Shown here one piece after another: positions 16,804 to 26,720 of a DNA stretch of 64,000 bases. Position numbers and translations under genes: made by a program. The notes beneath the pieces are model-generated. The model was not told where the DNA came from and did not search any database. It saw nothing but the letters and a program-made list of their open reading frames with translations. Each line of letters opens with the position of its first letter. Within the stretch, counting starts at the first letter, position 1. This stretch comes from JAFLCM01 sp964510955 (GTDB taxonomy: Bacteria; Planctomycetota; Phycisphaerae; Phycisphaerales; UBA1924): contig CAZEDW010000013.1 of assembly GCA_964510955.1 (NCBI GenBank), positions 26,462-90,461 of the forward strand. Direction: 5' to 3'.

Positions 16804-17722
16804 TGTTGATGCGCGGCACGAGCTGGTCGCGGACGAGCTGGACGCAGAGGCGGTTGTCGCTCTCGGACGAGTTGTCGCCGTCGGAGAAATGGAAGAGGTA
16901 GATGTTCCACTCGCTGGCGGGGTAGCGCTGGTCGAGGAGCTCTTTGGCGCACTGGTAGGCGCTCGAGATGCGGGTGCCGCCGTCTTCGCGGATGCTGAAG
17001 AAGGTGGCCTTGTCGACTTCCTTGGCGCCGACGTCGTGAACGATGTAGCGGCTGTCGATGCCGTCGTAGTTGCGGCGGAGCCAGGTGTCGATCCAGAAGG
17101 CTTCGAGGCGCACCAGCTCCTTCTGCTGGTCGCCCATGCTGCCCGAAACGTCCATCATGTAGACGATGACGGCGTTGTTCTGCGGCTTCTTGACCTCGTT
17201 CCAGCTCCGGTAGCGCATGTCGCGCTTGATCGGGATCACCGTTGGGTCGTCGGGGTCGTACTGGCCGAGCATCACCTGGCGCTTGAGCGCTTCGCGGTAA
17301 GTTCGCTTGAAGCTGCGGAGCGAGGCGGGGCCGACGGGGCGGATGCCCGTGTATTTGTCGCGGATGGTCGTGAGCTTGCTGTTGCCCTTGGGCTGGATGC
17401 GGGGGAGCTTGAGCTCCTCGGCGAGCAGGTCGGCAAGTTCTTCCAGCGAGATGTCGACCTCGAGTATGTGCTTGCCTTCCTGTTCGCCGCCGGTGCTGCC
17501 GCCTTGGCCTTCACCCTCGCCCTCGCCCATGCCCACGCCGGACGAGTTGTCGCCGTAGCGGAAGGTGGGGGTGTCGAGGTCGTAGACGGGGATGGAGACG
17601 ACGCCGCGGCCCTCCTTGCCGATCAGCTCACGGCGCTGGAGGAACTTCCGCAGGTCCTTGCGGATCTTCCCCTTGACGATCTGGCGGAAGCGCTGGTGGT
17701 CTTGTTCGATCTTGGCGACCAT
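16613..17722 (-). CDS. DUF444 (YeaH/YhbH) family protein
   Basis: 369 residues, cytosolic. The N terminus IEQDHQRFRQIVKGKIRKDL is the usual DUF444 start. A Gly/Glu-rich linker (about 75-90) is followed by a von Willebrand A-like domain with MIDAS motif DVSGS (D191-S195) and, later, HFSDGDNSSESDN. Family members are usually encoded with the PrkA kinase and SpoVR, and are linked to stress and sporulation; neither partner is in this window. Start at 17722 chosen from family length; no Shine-Dalgarno. Divergent from the ATP synthase cluster. Confidence 0.9.
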   Translation of the reverse strand: MVAKIEQDHQRFRQIVKGKIRKDLRKFLQRRELIGKEGRGVVSIPVYDLDTPTFRYGDNSSGVGMGEGEGEGQGGSTGGEQEGKHILEVDISLEELADLLAEELKLPRIQPKGNSKLTTIRDKYTGIRPVGPASLRSFKRTYREALKRQVMLGQYDPDDPTVIPIKRDMRYRSWNEVKKPQNNAVIVYMMDVSGSMGDQQKELVRLEAFWIDTWLRRNYDGIDSRYIVHDVGAKEVDKATFFSIREDGGTRISSAYQCAKELLDQRYPASEWNIYLFHFSDGDNSSESDNRLCVQLVRDQLVPRINMFGYCQVASAYGSGNFINVLHESFPGADQSRPNKRSDSIVVTSRVAGKDDIYDSLRTFFGAGK

Positions 17723-18008
17723 GTTGCTGTTGGCCGGCTGCGTGGATTGGGGTGACGGGCAAGACGCGCGTCGAATAACGCGACATGCTCCGGGGTTCAT
17801 CGGCGCAACGGCGTGCGTTCCGTCCGGAGTTCTCCTCCAAGTTGTTCGCACCAGCGCCCGCCGTGGACGGCGCGAAGCGGGGGTGTTGCGGATATCGGTC
17901 AGGCCAGCAAGCGCCCCGCCCATCCGCGGATCACCCAAACAAAATGCAAATATCTTCGCCCCTTTCCGCGGTTCGCCTTGGCTCCACGTACAATCCGTGC
18001 ACCACCGC
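17723..18008. other. divergent intergenic region before ATP synthase genes
   Basis: 286 bp without a convincing gene. TACAAT at 17989-17994 is the best -10-like hexamer for the ATP synthase cluster, but no matching -35 is visible. Confidence 0.4.
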
Positions 18009-18452
18009 GTGCCAGCACCAAAATCCGACAAGTTCCGAAGCTCTGCCCGGCCCGAGGATCGCGAGGCCGCGGCCCGAGGCAGGGCCTACGGCGTAGCGGT
18101 GGAACTTGCCGGATCAATCATCGGCATGGCTTTGATTGGATGGCTTCTCGATAGTTGGAGGGGTACCTCGCCCCGATGGACCCTTATTCTCACCGCCGCG
18201 GGCGCGGTGGGAGGTTTCTACAACTTCTTCAAGCGGGCCATGGCGCTGAATCGAGAGCAGGCCGCGGCGTACAGGCGGGCTCACTCGGATTCACCCTCGC
18301 GTCCCTCGGCCACGGGCAGCCCGCACGCCGACGCGATGTTTGGAAGAAGTGAGGGTGTGGAATCGGTCTCGGAAGCGCCGGGCTTCGAAATGCCTACGGA
18401 GGAGGATGACTTGGAGCAGGACTGGCGGGGTGGAGCAGGCGGTCGAAGCTGA
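18009..18452 (+). CDS. AtpZ/AtpI-type F0F1 accessory membrane protein
   Basis: About 147 residues. Two membrane helices: VAVELAGSIIGMALIGWLLD, then WTLILTAAGAVGGFYNFFK. The link DSWRGTSP and the ending GFYNFFKRA match the AtpZ/AtpI family encoded at the head of atp operons, where they assist c-ring assembly or Mg uptake. The C-terminal half is a charged, probably disordered tail. The start is uncertain: GTG at 18009 or 17997, both without a good Shine-Dalgarno. Confidence 0.7.
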   Translation: MPAPKSDKFRSSARPEDREAAARGRAYGVAVELAGSIIGMALIGWLLDSWRGTSPRWTLILTAAGAVGGFYNFFKRAMALNREQAAAYRRAHSDSPSRPSATGSPHADAMFGRSEGVESVSEAPGFEMPTEEDDLEQDWRGGAGGRS

Positions 18453-18480
18453 TTCGCAAATCTACATCAAATAAGCAGTT

Positions 18481-18942
18481 ATGAACGAGAACTCCACCCA
18501 GATCGGGTCGCAAAGCGCTGGCAAGCGGCCGTTGGTGCTTCCCACCGGAAGGCTGGTTGCGGCATCGGTTCTGGTCGCGGCCGTAGCGGGAGTCATTCTT
18601 TGGGGGCTTCTGCCGCTGGTGCGACCCAACGCCGGGCTTGGAATCGCGTTGGGAGTCGCGGCAGGGGGGCTGGGGTCGATCGCCGGCGTGCTTTTGGTGA
18701 AGCCGTGGCGTTCCCGGCCGGTGGCGATGTGGCCCACCATGCTGCTTGCGGCGCAGGGGATCGGGTTCTTCGGCACACTGTTCGTGAGCGGTTTGCTATA
18801 CTCGACGACCCGTCCCGATCCGCTCGGATTGGCGGCGGGTTCGGTCTTGAGTTTCGTGGGAGCGGTGATCGGTCACGCGCGGGTCTTTGCCTCGTGTGTC
18901 CGGTCGGTCGGCCCCTCCGCCGACTCCTCGGGCACGCCGTAA
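18481..18942 (+). CDS. four-helix membrane protein in atp cluster (AtpI position)
   Basis: 153 residues with four hydrophobic segments at about 24-46, 50-72, 82-104 and 114-131. Position between the AtpZ-like gene and atpB, size and topology all fit UncI/AtpI, though sequence similarity alone would not prove it. No Shine-Dalgarno; the 28-nt gap to the previous gene suggests co-transcription. Confidence 0.55.
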   Translation: MNENSTQIGSQSAGKRPLVLPTGRLVAASVLVAAVAGVILWGLLPLVRPNAGLGIALGVAAGGLGSIAGVLLVKPWRSRPVAMWPTMLLAAQGIGFFGTLFVSGLLYSTTRPDPLGLAAGSVLSFVGAVIGHARVFASCVRSVGPSADSSGTP

Positions 18943-19005
18943 GTCCCGTGCCGGTCCCGTCATAGCCCCCTTGTTCGGGTCGTTTGGGTCTGCCAGGAAA
19001 CCTGC

Positions 19006-19992
19006 GTGATGCTCGGCTCTGTCACTCTCTCCACGATGCTCCCCACGACGCTCGGCGCGGAAGATAACCCGCTGGCGCACGTGCTGGATAAGCCGCTCAT
19101 CGCCCCGTTGCCGGGGCTGGAGTGGGCGGGACCTTTGCTCACGATGCACACGCTGACGATGCTGATCGCTGCGGTGCTGGCGGTGCTGGTGATCATCCGC
19201 GCTGCGGCGGCCATCGGCACCGGCCCGGCGTCGCAGGGCAACGAGCGGTTCGTCACCAAGGGCAAGCTGAGCCAGGTGATCGAGGTGATCGTTCTGTACC
19301 TGCGTGACAACGTGATCTACGCCCAGCTCGGGGCCGGGGTGGGCCGGGCGTTTGCCCCGCTGCTTCTGTCGATTTTCTTCTTCATCCTGTTCAACAACCT
19401 GCTCGGATTGGTCCCGCTGCTGGACATCCAGCACCTGATCGGCGGCCTGGCCCTGAACAACCCGCACTTCGCGGTCGTGGGCGGCACCGCCACCGGGCGT
19501 CTCGCGGTGACCGCGGGCCTCGCCACCGTGGTATTCATCATCTGGCAGGTCAACGGCATCCGGTCCTCCGGGCTCGGCGGCTGGCTCAAGCACTTCCTTG
19601 GCGGCGGGCCGGTGTTCCTGGCCCCGATCATGATCCCCGTTGAGATCATCGGCATGATCGTCAAGCCGGTCGCGCTCAGCCTGCGTCTGTTCGCCAACAT
19701 GACCGCCGGGCACGTTCTGCTGGCGGTGCTGCTCGGGTTCACGGCGAGCGCTCCCAAGGCGCTGGGATGGCTGATGGGCTCGCCGGTGACCGTGGTGAGC
19801 GTGCTGGCGAGCGTAGGCATCATGTTCCTGGAGTTGTTCGTGGCCTTCCTGCAGGCGTTCATCTTCATGTTCCTGACGACGCTGTTCATCAGCCAGTTGA
19901 TGCACCACCACCACGACGACCACGCCCACGCCGAGGAATACGACGCCGAGCACCCAGCTTCGAAAGACGAGGCGGTCCCTGTCTCGGCCTGA
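19006..19992 (+). CDS. atpB: F0F1 ATP synthase subunit a
   Basis: Membrane subunit forming the proton half-channels. 328 residues, five to six helices. The essential Arg is in ALSLRLFANMTAGH (R227). The N terminus is extended before the first helix, and the C-terminal tail is His/Asp-rich (HHHHDDHAHAEE). The start is GTG 19006 or the adjoining ATG 19009; AGGA lies 8 nt before the GTG. Confidence 0.95.
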   Translation: MMLGSVTLSTMLPTTLGAEDNPLAHVLDKPLIAPLPGLEWAGPLLTMHTLTMLIAAVLAVLVIIRAAAAIGTGPASQGNERFVTKGKLSQVIEVIVLYLRDNVIYAQLGAGVGRAFAPLLLSIFFFILFNNLLGLVPLLDIQHLIGGLALNNPHFAVVGGTATGRLAVTAGLATVVFIIWQVNGIRSSGLGGWLKHFLGGGPVFLAPIMIPVEIIGMIVKPVALSLRLFANMTAGHVLLAVLLGFTASAPKALGWLMGSPVTVVSVLASVGIMFLELFVAFLQAFIFMFLTTLFISQLMHHHHDDHAHAEEYDAEHPASKDEAVPVSA

Positions 19993-20019
19993 AACGGTTG
20001 AAATGAATCGGATAGCCCC

Positions 20020-20086
20020 CGCGGGCGTGTCGCCCGCGCTCACAGAACGAAGCAGTTTCCCAACACACCCGGCGCCGCGCGGCGCC
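20020..20086 (+). other. two intercistronic hairpins between atpB and atpE
   Basis: CGCGGGCG, TGT, CGCCCGCG (20020-20038) is a perfect 8-bp stem. GGCGCCGCGCGGCGCC (20071-20086) is a perfect 16-bp palindrome. Neither has a T tract, so processing or mRNA stabilisation ahead of the highly expressed c subunit is more likely than termination. Confidence 0.5.
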
Positions 20087-20110
20087 CCAGCAAGTTTGGA
20101 GTGATCGAAG

Positions 20111-20449
20111 ATGAAGATGAGCAAGACGATGATGATGGTGACCGGCGCCGCCGCGCTCGCCTGCCTGTGCGGCTCCGCGATGGCCGCGGATATGAGCGTC
20201 GCCGACATGGTGACCACCGCCAAGGCCGCGAACTGGGGCCGCTACGTGGGCGCCGGTCTCGCCGCGGGCCTCGCCGTGATCGGCGGCGGTCTGGGCATCG
20301 GTCGCATCGGCGGCTCGGCCGTCGAGAGCATGGCCCGCCAGCCCGAGGCCTCCGGCACCATCGGCACCAACATGCTGATCGCCGCGGCGCTGGTCGAAGG
20401 CGCCACGCTGTTCGCCGTTCTGGGCGGCTTCTTGGCCCTCATCGGCTGA
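20111..20449 (+). CDS. atpE: F0F1 ATP synthase subunit c with N-terminal leader
   Basis: 112 residues; a bare c subunit is about 75-85. Residues 1-26 form a signal-like leader (TMMMVTGAAALACLCGSAMA then AD). Helix 1 has the Gly-rich motif VIGGGLGIGRIGG, the loop is ARQPEASG, and helix 2 carries the ion-binding Glu E96 in AALVEGATLFA. The residues that mark Na+ coupling (a Gln in helix 1 and Glu-Ser/Thr in helix 2) are absent, so proton coupling is expected. GGAG lies 9 nt before the ATG. Confidence 0.93.
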   Translation: MKMSKTMMMVTGAAALACLCGSAMAADMSVADMVTTAKAANWGRYVGAGLAAGLAVIGGGLGIGRIGGSAVESMARQPEASGTIGTNMLIAAALVEGATLFAVLGGFLALIG

Positions 20450-20459
20450 TCTGGTTTTC

Positions 20460-20499
20460 CCCCACGCCCTCCCCGCAAGGGGACCGATCCGGCGTGGGG
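20460..20499 (+). other. nested hairpin between atpE and atpF
   Basis: Outer arms CCCCACGCC (20460-20468) and GGCGTGGGG (20491-20499). Inside is CCCC, GCAA, GGGG (20471-20482), a stem capped by a GNRA tetraloop. No T tract follows. Likely an RNA stability or differential-expression element. Confidence 0.5.
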
Positions 20500-20610
20500 A
20501 CCCCGGCACCGGCGCCCACTCTCGAATCGACGTGGGCGCGTCCGCTGCCCGCGTCCTCGCGCCGGACCGCACCCAGCGTTCCGCCCCGCCCCTTTCAGGA
20601 TTCTCTTCTG

Positions 20611-21234
20611 ATGAAACGCCGCTTGCTCCCCAGCTCGCTCGCTCTGACCGCGATGCTCGCCCTCCCGGCCCTGGTCCTCGGCGCCGAGGAACACGCCGGC
20701 GGTCACGAGGCCGCCGCCACCCACGGGACCGAGAGCCCGATGTTCTTCTCGCTGTTCCAGTACGGGATGGCGATCGCGGTGTTCCTGATCGTGTTCGCGG
20801 TGCTGGCCAAGACGGCGTGGCCGAAGATCCTCGACGGGCTCGACGCCCGTGAGAAGAAGATCCGCGAAGAGATCTTCGCGGCGGAAGAAAGCCGCAAGAA
20901 GGCGGCGGAGATGCAGAGCGCCCACGCCCGCGAGTTGGCGGCGGCCAAGGCCGAGGCGCAGCGGATGCTCGAGCAGACCCGGGCGGACGCGTCCCGCGCC
21001 GCGGTCGAGCTCAAGCTCAAGAACGAGGCCGAGATCAGCGCGATGCGTGAGCAGGCGCTGGCGAGCATCGAGGCCGCCAAGCGGGCGGCGGTGCAGGACA
21101 TTTACAACGAAGCCGCCGGCATGGCCACCGCCGCCGCCGGCAAGATTCTCGAGCGTGAGCTGAACGCCGCCGACCAGGCCCGCCTGATCGAGAAGAGCCT
21201 CGGCGAGTTCCGGGGCGCCTACGCCGGCCGGTGA
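20611..21234 (+). CDS. atpF: F0F1 ATP synthase subunit b with N-terminal leader
   Basis: 207 residues. A signal-like segment (SSLALTAMLALPALVLGA) precedes the usual single anchor helix (QYGMAIAVFLIVFAVLAKTA, about 49-68). Then comes the long charged stator helix (ILDGLDAREKKIREEIFAAE onward), coiled coil to near residue 190. A cleaved leader before the anchor would leave the N terminus outside, as in ordinary subunit b. AGGA lies about 10 nt before the ATG. Confidence 0.9.
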   Translation: MKRRLLPSSLALTAMLALPALVLGAEEHAGGHEAAATHGTESPMFFSLFQYGMAIAVFLIVFAVLAKTAWPKILDGLDAREKKIREEIFAAEESRKKAAEMQSAHARELAAAKAEAQRMLEQTRADASRAAVELKLKNEAEISAMREQALASIEAAKRAAVQDIYNEAAGMATAAAGKILERELNAADQARLIEKSLGEFRGAYAGR

Positions 21235-21240
21235 CCTCGG

Positions 21241-21323
21241 AAGGCATCAAGGCACGAGGCATCAAGGCATCCAGTTCTGATTTGAGCTTTGCGATTTGAA
21301 GATTTGAGTTTTCTCCGATTTGA
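21241..21323 (+). repeat. degenerate 7-8 bp tandem repeats before atpH
   Basis: AAGGCATC, AAGGCACG, AGGCATC, AAGGCATC run contiguously over 21241-21271. GATTTGA then occurs at 21279, 21293, 21301 and 21317. These fill the whole spacer upstream of the atpH ATG, where no Shine-Dalgarno is seen. Confidence 0.6.
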
Positions 21324-21330
21324 ACCCCCC

Positions 21331-21939
21331 ATGCCCCTCATCGACTCACCCCCCGACGCCCTGGCCCGCGTGTACGCGGTGTCGCTCTATCAGCTCGCCG
21401 AGAAGGAAGGCGGGCGCGGGCGTCTTGAAGAGCTCGCTTCGGAGCTTGAAGACCTGGTCGAGCTGACCCGCTCGATCCCGCAGCTCTCGGAGTTCTTCGC
21501 GTCGCGGATTCTCGGGGCCCAGGACCGCGAGGCGGCCATCAGGAAGATGTTCGCCGGCCGCTGCAGCGGGCTGCTCACCAACTTCCTGCTGGTGCTGAAC
21601 CGCAAGGACCGGCTGAACCAGCTGCTGCCGATCGCGGCGGCGTTCGACGAGATGATCCAGGAGAAGTTCGGTCGCATCGAGGTCGACGTCTACACCCGCC
21701 ACGAGCTCAGCCGCGACCAGGTGATGGACATCCAGAAAAAGCTCGCCGAGCCCCTGGGCCGCGAGCCGGTGGTCCACGCCTACACCGATGAAAAAATGCT
21801 GGGCGGCATGCGCCTGCAGGTGGGCGACAAACTGGTGGACGCCAGCGTCAGCACCATGCTCCGCAAGATGCGCGACCAGCTCCGAACCAGCGGGTCCGAC
21901 ACCCTCCGGGCCCGTTTCGACCGGCTCATTCAGGACTAG
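21331..21939 (+). CDS. atpH: F0F1 ATP synthase subunit delta
   Basis: Stator protein joining F1 alpha to subunit b; 202 residues. The OSCP fold is recognisable from ARVYAVSLYQLAEKEG, the long central helices with LTNFLLVLNRKDRLNQLLPI, and the C-terminal LGGMRLQVGDKLVDASVSTM, a strong family signature. Start at 21331 (MPLIDSPPDALARVY) from homology; the upstream 14 codons are repeat sequence. Confidence 0.93.
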   Translation: MPLIDSPPDALARVYAVSLYQLAEKEGGRGRLEELASELEDLVELTRSIPQLSEFFASRILGAQDREAAIRKMFAGRCSGLLTNFLLVLNRKDRLNQLLPIAAAFDEMIQEKFGRIEVDVYTRHELSRDQVMDIQKKLAEPLGREPVVHAYTDEKMLGGMRLQVGDKLVDASVSTMLRKMRDQLRTSGSDTLRARFDRLIQD

Positions 21940-22106
21940 TTCACCGCGGTGACGCGGAGGACGCGGAGAGAGACTTTGGTTGAAGACAAAGATGGTTTCT
22001 CTTCCGCAAATACGACCAAGCGATACGCCTCAAAACCGCAGCAACCCAACGCCCGCCGAAACCCACTCAGAATCCCCCTCCGTGTTCTCCGCGTCTCCGC
22101 GGTGAA
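21940..22106. repeat. imperfect 31-bp inverted repeat element, 167 bp
   Basis: Arms 21940-21970 (TTCACCGCGGTGACGCGGAG...) and 22076-22106 (its reverse complement) match at 27 of 31 positions. They enclose 105 nt of non-coding sequence. The element begins directly after the atpH stop and ends 15 nt before atpA. It could be a MITE- or REP-type element, or fold as a large RNA hairpin. Confidence 0.7.
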
Positions 22107-22121
22107 AACTCAGGAAAGACC

Positions 22122-23675
<1,554 letters not shown>

Positions 23676-23690
23676 GCCGCTGACGCCAAT

Positions 23691-23706
23691 CCGAATCAGT
23701 ATTCGG
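23691..23706 (+). terminator. weak hairpin after atpA
   Basis: CCGAAT, CAGT, ATTCGG, 15 nt after the stop; outer GC-rich bases may extend the stem. No T run, so termination is only a possibility. Placement at the end of the atp cluster supports it. Confidence 0.3.
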
Positions 23707-23897
23707 CGGCGAAACCCACAGCACACAATTCCCTCGGCCCTGCCGGGGGGCGCTTTGTACTGGAACTGCCCGATAACAGCCATCCAGGGCCAGATATTGC
23801 CGGCGAGAGCCGGGATTTCTGCCGGGATTCCGGGCCTGATCCGTTACCCTGAAACGCCCAATCGCCGCACCGGCGTTTGCTGTTGAGGAGCCTTGAG

Positions 23898-25262
23898 ATG
23901 TCGATCCAATGCCTGTCCTACTGCGCCGCTGCAGCCCTGACGGTTACGGCCGCTTCGGCGGGCCACGCCCAGTCCCTTGTCGCCGCATCGACGCAGTCGG
24001 GCGGCGTCTCGACTCTCGTGGTCGTCGATCCCCTCACCGGTGGCACTCAGTCGTACCTCACCGTGCCCGTGTCCGGATCGGGCAACCGTCAAGTGTATTT
24101 CCTCACGCAGCTCCCCGACGGGCGTTTGGCCGCGTCGATCTACACCGAAAACTCCAACGCCGACGTGACGTCGGACCTGATGCTCATCAACCCGCAGGTC
24201 GGCACGAGCACGACTGGGCCGTTCGGCGCTCCGCTCAGCACGTCGTACATCGAAGGATTTGAGTATTCTCCGCGCCATGGCAAACTGCTGGTTTCCTTCG
24301 CGGCATTCGGAAACTTCGGCACCAACCGGTTGGCGGTCGTGAACTTCGACGGAAGCGTGGTCTCCACGACCGCCGCGCTCGCAGGAATCAGCGACCTTGA
24401 CACGATCCTTAGTTCCGAGACGAGCGACTTATTTTTCGACCTCAATGCCACGGCAAATCCGCGCGTGAAGAGCCTTGTCAACCCGCTTCCCGCGACGACA
24501 TTCGCGGCGTTTTCTTCGCCGCCGACACAGACGGCCTGGTTCGACGGGGGTATCCATCCCACGACCGGTGAGATCATCTTCACTCGGCCCGTTTCGGGGC
24601 GGTCGCAGCTCACTCGGCTGGTGGGGAATGCCTATGAGAGCGGGGCCGACATCGCCAACAGCCTGCAGGTCCGCGGCATGACGTGGGCGTTTTTGCCCGC
24701 GCGAGCGTCTGTTTCTGCGGGCCCGCTGGTATGCCCGAACGCCGCGGCTTCGTTCACTACAACCCCCGTGGGCACGGGGCCGTTCACGCAGCAGTGGCAA
24801 TACATCGGCGGCCCGCCTCCCGCGAGTGTGACCGAGTGGACGGACGTGGTTCCGGGCGCAAACGTCGCACCCGCCGGCACCGGCGCTCCGGGGCGATTCC
24901 TGTTCAACGCCGCTGGCGATCAGGGCTTGACGCTCACAGTCGACCGCGCCGCCCTGCCCAACGGCGACCCCGGCCAACCCAACTGGTCCCACGCCGGCGT
25001 CGGGCAGTTCCGTTTCCGCGTCATCGTTACCGGCGATGTCGGTGCCGCGTTCACGAGCCCAGAGGTCACCTTTCAACTGATCCCGGACCTGAACTATGAC
25101 GGCGCCGTGAATACAGGCGATCTGACGGCGCTGCTTCTACGGTTCGGCCAATCAGCGCCGGCGGGGTCCCCGGGTGTGATCGCTGACCTCAACGCCGATG
25201 GCGTGGTCAACACGGCGGATCTGACGCAGATGCTGCTGCGGTTCGGCCAAGCGTGTCCGTGA
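23898..25262 (+). CDS. secreted protein with beta domains and dockerin tail
   Basis: 454 residues. The signal peptide ends near GHAQS. Residues 30-270 are repetitive beta sequence (LVVVDPLTGGTQSYLTVPV, LPDGRLAASIY) consistent with a propeller-like fold. Residues about 280-390 look Ig-like (CPNAAASFTTTPVGTGPFTQ, QWQYIGGPP). The C terminus has two dockerin repeats, DLNYDGAVNTGDLTALLLRF and DLNADGVVNTADLTQMLLRF, ending GQACP. GAGGAG lies 7 nt before the ATG. Substrate and partner unknown. Confidence 0.8.
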   Translation: MSIQCLSYCAAAALTVTAASAGHAQSLVAASTQSGGVSTLVVVDPLTGGTQSYLTVPVSGSGNRQVYFLTQLPDGRLAASIYTENSNADVTSDLMLINPQVGTSTTGPFGAPLSTSYIEGFEYSPRHGKLLVSFAAFGNFGTNRLAVVNFDGSVVSTTAALAGISDLDTILSSETSDLFFDLNATANPRVKSLVNPLPATTFAAFSSPPTQTAWFDGGIHPTTGEIIFTRPVSGRSQLTRLVGNAYESGADIANSLQVRGMTWAFLPARASVSAGPLVCPNAAASFTTTPVGTGPFTQQWQYIGGPPPASVTEWTDVVPGANVAPAGTGAPGRFLFNAAGDQGLTLTVDRAALPNGDPGQPNWSHAGVGQFRFRVIVTGDVGAAFTSPEVTFQLIPDLNYDGAVNTGDLTALLLRFGQSAPAGSPGVIADLNADGVVNTADLTQMLLRFGQACP

Positions 25263-25691
25263 ACAAGCAAGTGCCAGTCGGACGCCCCACGCTCGCCACC
25301 AGGATAGTCGCGCCGTCTCCCTCGTGGCGCCTGGTCCGCAGGCGGTGCGTTTGCCCTGTGCTCGCCACCGTGTCTTGCCTCCCTGCCCTGCGCTTGAACG
25401 CCCGACGAAGGGGTGAGGGTCAGGCCTCGGCTGCGGCGGCTGCGTTCCAGGCAACGTCTTCCGCAGATATCGGGCATATCGATGGCCACCTCCGTCGGAA
25501 CTGTTGACACCGCGCAACGATCGGTGCTTCTCCGGGGGCGCCAACTCTCGGGGTGATATCCCGGTCTTGTGACGTTTTACAACGACAGAGAGCGCCCGTG
25601 AATCACGCGGCACGCTTTTCGCACTCTCTCTGGCAGCGGTGCGATCGTTGCATCGCTTCTGGAACCACTCCGGGGTAGAAGGAGATTTGCC
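25263..25691. other. intergenic, 429 bp
   Basis: No supported gene; an 84-codon open frame (25253-25507) has no ribosome site and overlaps the previous stop. TTGACA occurs at 25504 but without a -10 at the right distance. No repeat or hairpin of note. Confidence 0.5.
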
Positions 25692-26510
25692 ATGAACCGT
25701 TCTGTTAACGAACGGCGCGCCCGCTGGGCGTGCGCCGCGGTTGGTTGCTGCGCCTGCGTGCTTGCTCTCGCCGGCGCTGCCCGCGCCGTTTCGACCTGCG
25801 ACTGGTTCGGGATGTCGAGCTATGGCGCGTGCATCCCCGGCACGGCGTGCATCCCCGCCCAGTACGTCGCGGCGACCTGCCAGCCCATGCCCACCGGCAT
25901 GGTGATGAGCGCCCGCATCGGGCCGGTCGGGTCCGACATTGTGCAGAGCACCGTCGGCACGTTCTTTGAGCTGAGCTTCGACGGCGACCTGACCTGCGGC
26001 ATGCAGGCGGGCACGTCGCTCAACGTCCACTTCAACGTGAACGCCGCGCACTCGGGGGGCACGCTGGTGCTCAACGGGGCCATGTTCATGGCCAAAGTCG
26101 ACGACGGCAGCGGCAACTTCACCTACCTCAACGGGCACATGTTCCCCAACGTCGAGATCGCGCCCGGCGGCAGCTACGCCAACCAGTTCTCCACGTTCCA
26201 GCTCCCCACCGGCGGCCCGACCGGCACCTGGACGATGTTCATCTCGTTCAGCTACAACGCGCCGAGCGGGGCGACGCTGGACCTGACGGCCAATCCGATC
26301 CTTGTGACCGTGGTGGCACCGCCGCCGTGCCCCAGCGACATCAACCACGACGGCGTAACGAACACCGGCGACCTCACGCTGCTGCTGGTGCGCTTCGGTC
26401 AGGCGACGCCGCCCGGCTCGCCCGGCGCGGGCGCGGACCTGAACGGCGACGGCTTTGTCAACACCGCCGATCTGACGCTCCTGCTGGTGAAGTTCGGGCA
26501 GCCGTGCTGA
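25692..26510 (+). CDS. secreted protein with dockerin tail
   Basis: 272 residues. Signal peptide ends near AARAVS. The mature part begins with a Cys-rich patch (CDWFGMSSYGACIPGTACIP, then CQPMP) and continues as a beta-sandwich of about 170 residues of unknown family. The tail PPPCPSDINHDG leads into two dockerin repeats, with VNTADLTLLLVKFGQPC at the very end. AAGGAG lies 7 nt before the ATG. It has no sign of an enzyme active site. Confidence 0.8.
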   Translation: MNRSVNERRARWACAAVGCCACVLALAGAARAVSTCDWFGMSSYGACIPGTACIPAQYVAATCQPMPTGMVMSARIGPVGSDIVQSTVGTFFELSFDGDLTCGMQAGTSLNVHFNVNAAHSGGTLVLNGAMFMAKVDDGSGNFTYLNGHMFPNVEIAPGGSYANQFSTFQLPTGGPTGTWTMFISFSYNAPSGATLDLTANPILVTVVAPPPCPSDINHDGVTNTGDLTLLLVRFGQATPPGSPGAGADLNGDGFVNTADLTLLLVKFGQPC

Positions 26511-26720
26511 CGGCTTCCCAAGAGTGGAGCGATTCCAAGATCACCTTCCAACCGTGAGAAGCGGTGTTCGCATGGGCGGGAGGCGATGACCGGTTTCGGC
26601 CTGCGCAGCGGCTGGCACGCTGTGTGCATGAGTGACCGTGGATGGGGCGGTCTTGCGCCGCGCCATGTCGGTCGTCGGTGCGGTCGAACGGCTCGCTGGT
26701 CCCACAAGCTGAGGTGCCGA

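Noticed and set aside
25253..25507. 84-codon frame after the dockerin gene
   Set aside because: Overlaps the previous stop, lacks a ribosome site and shows no protein-like pattern.
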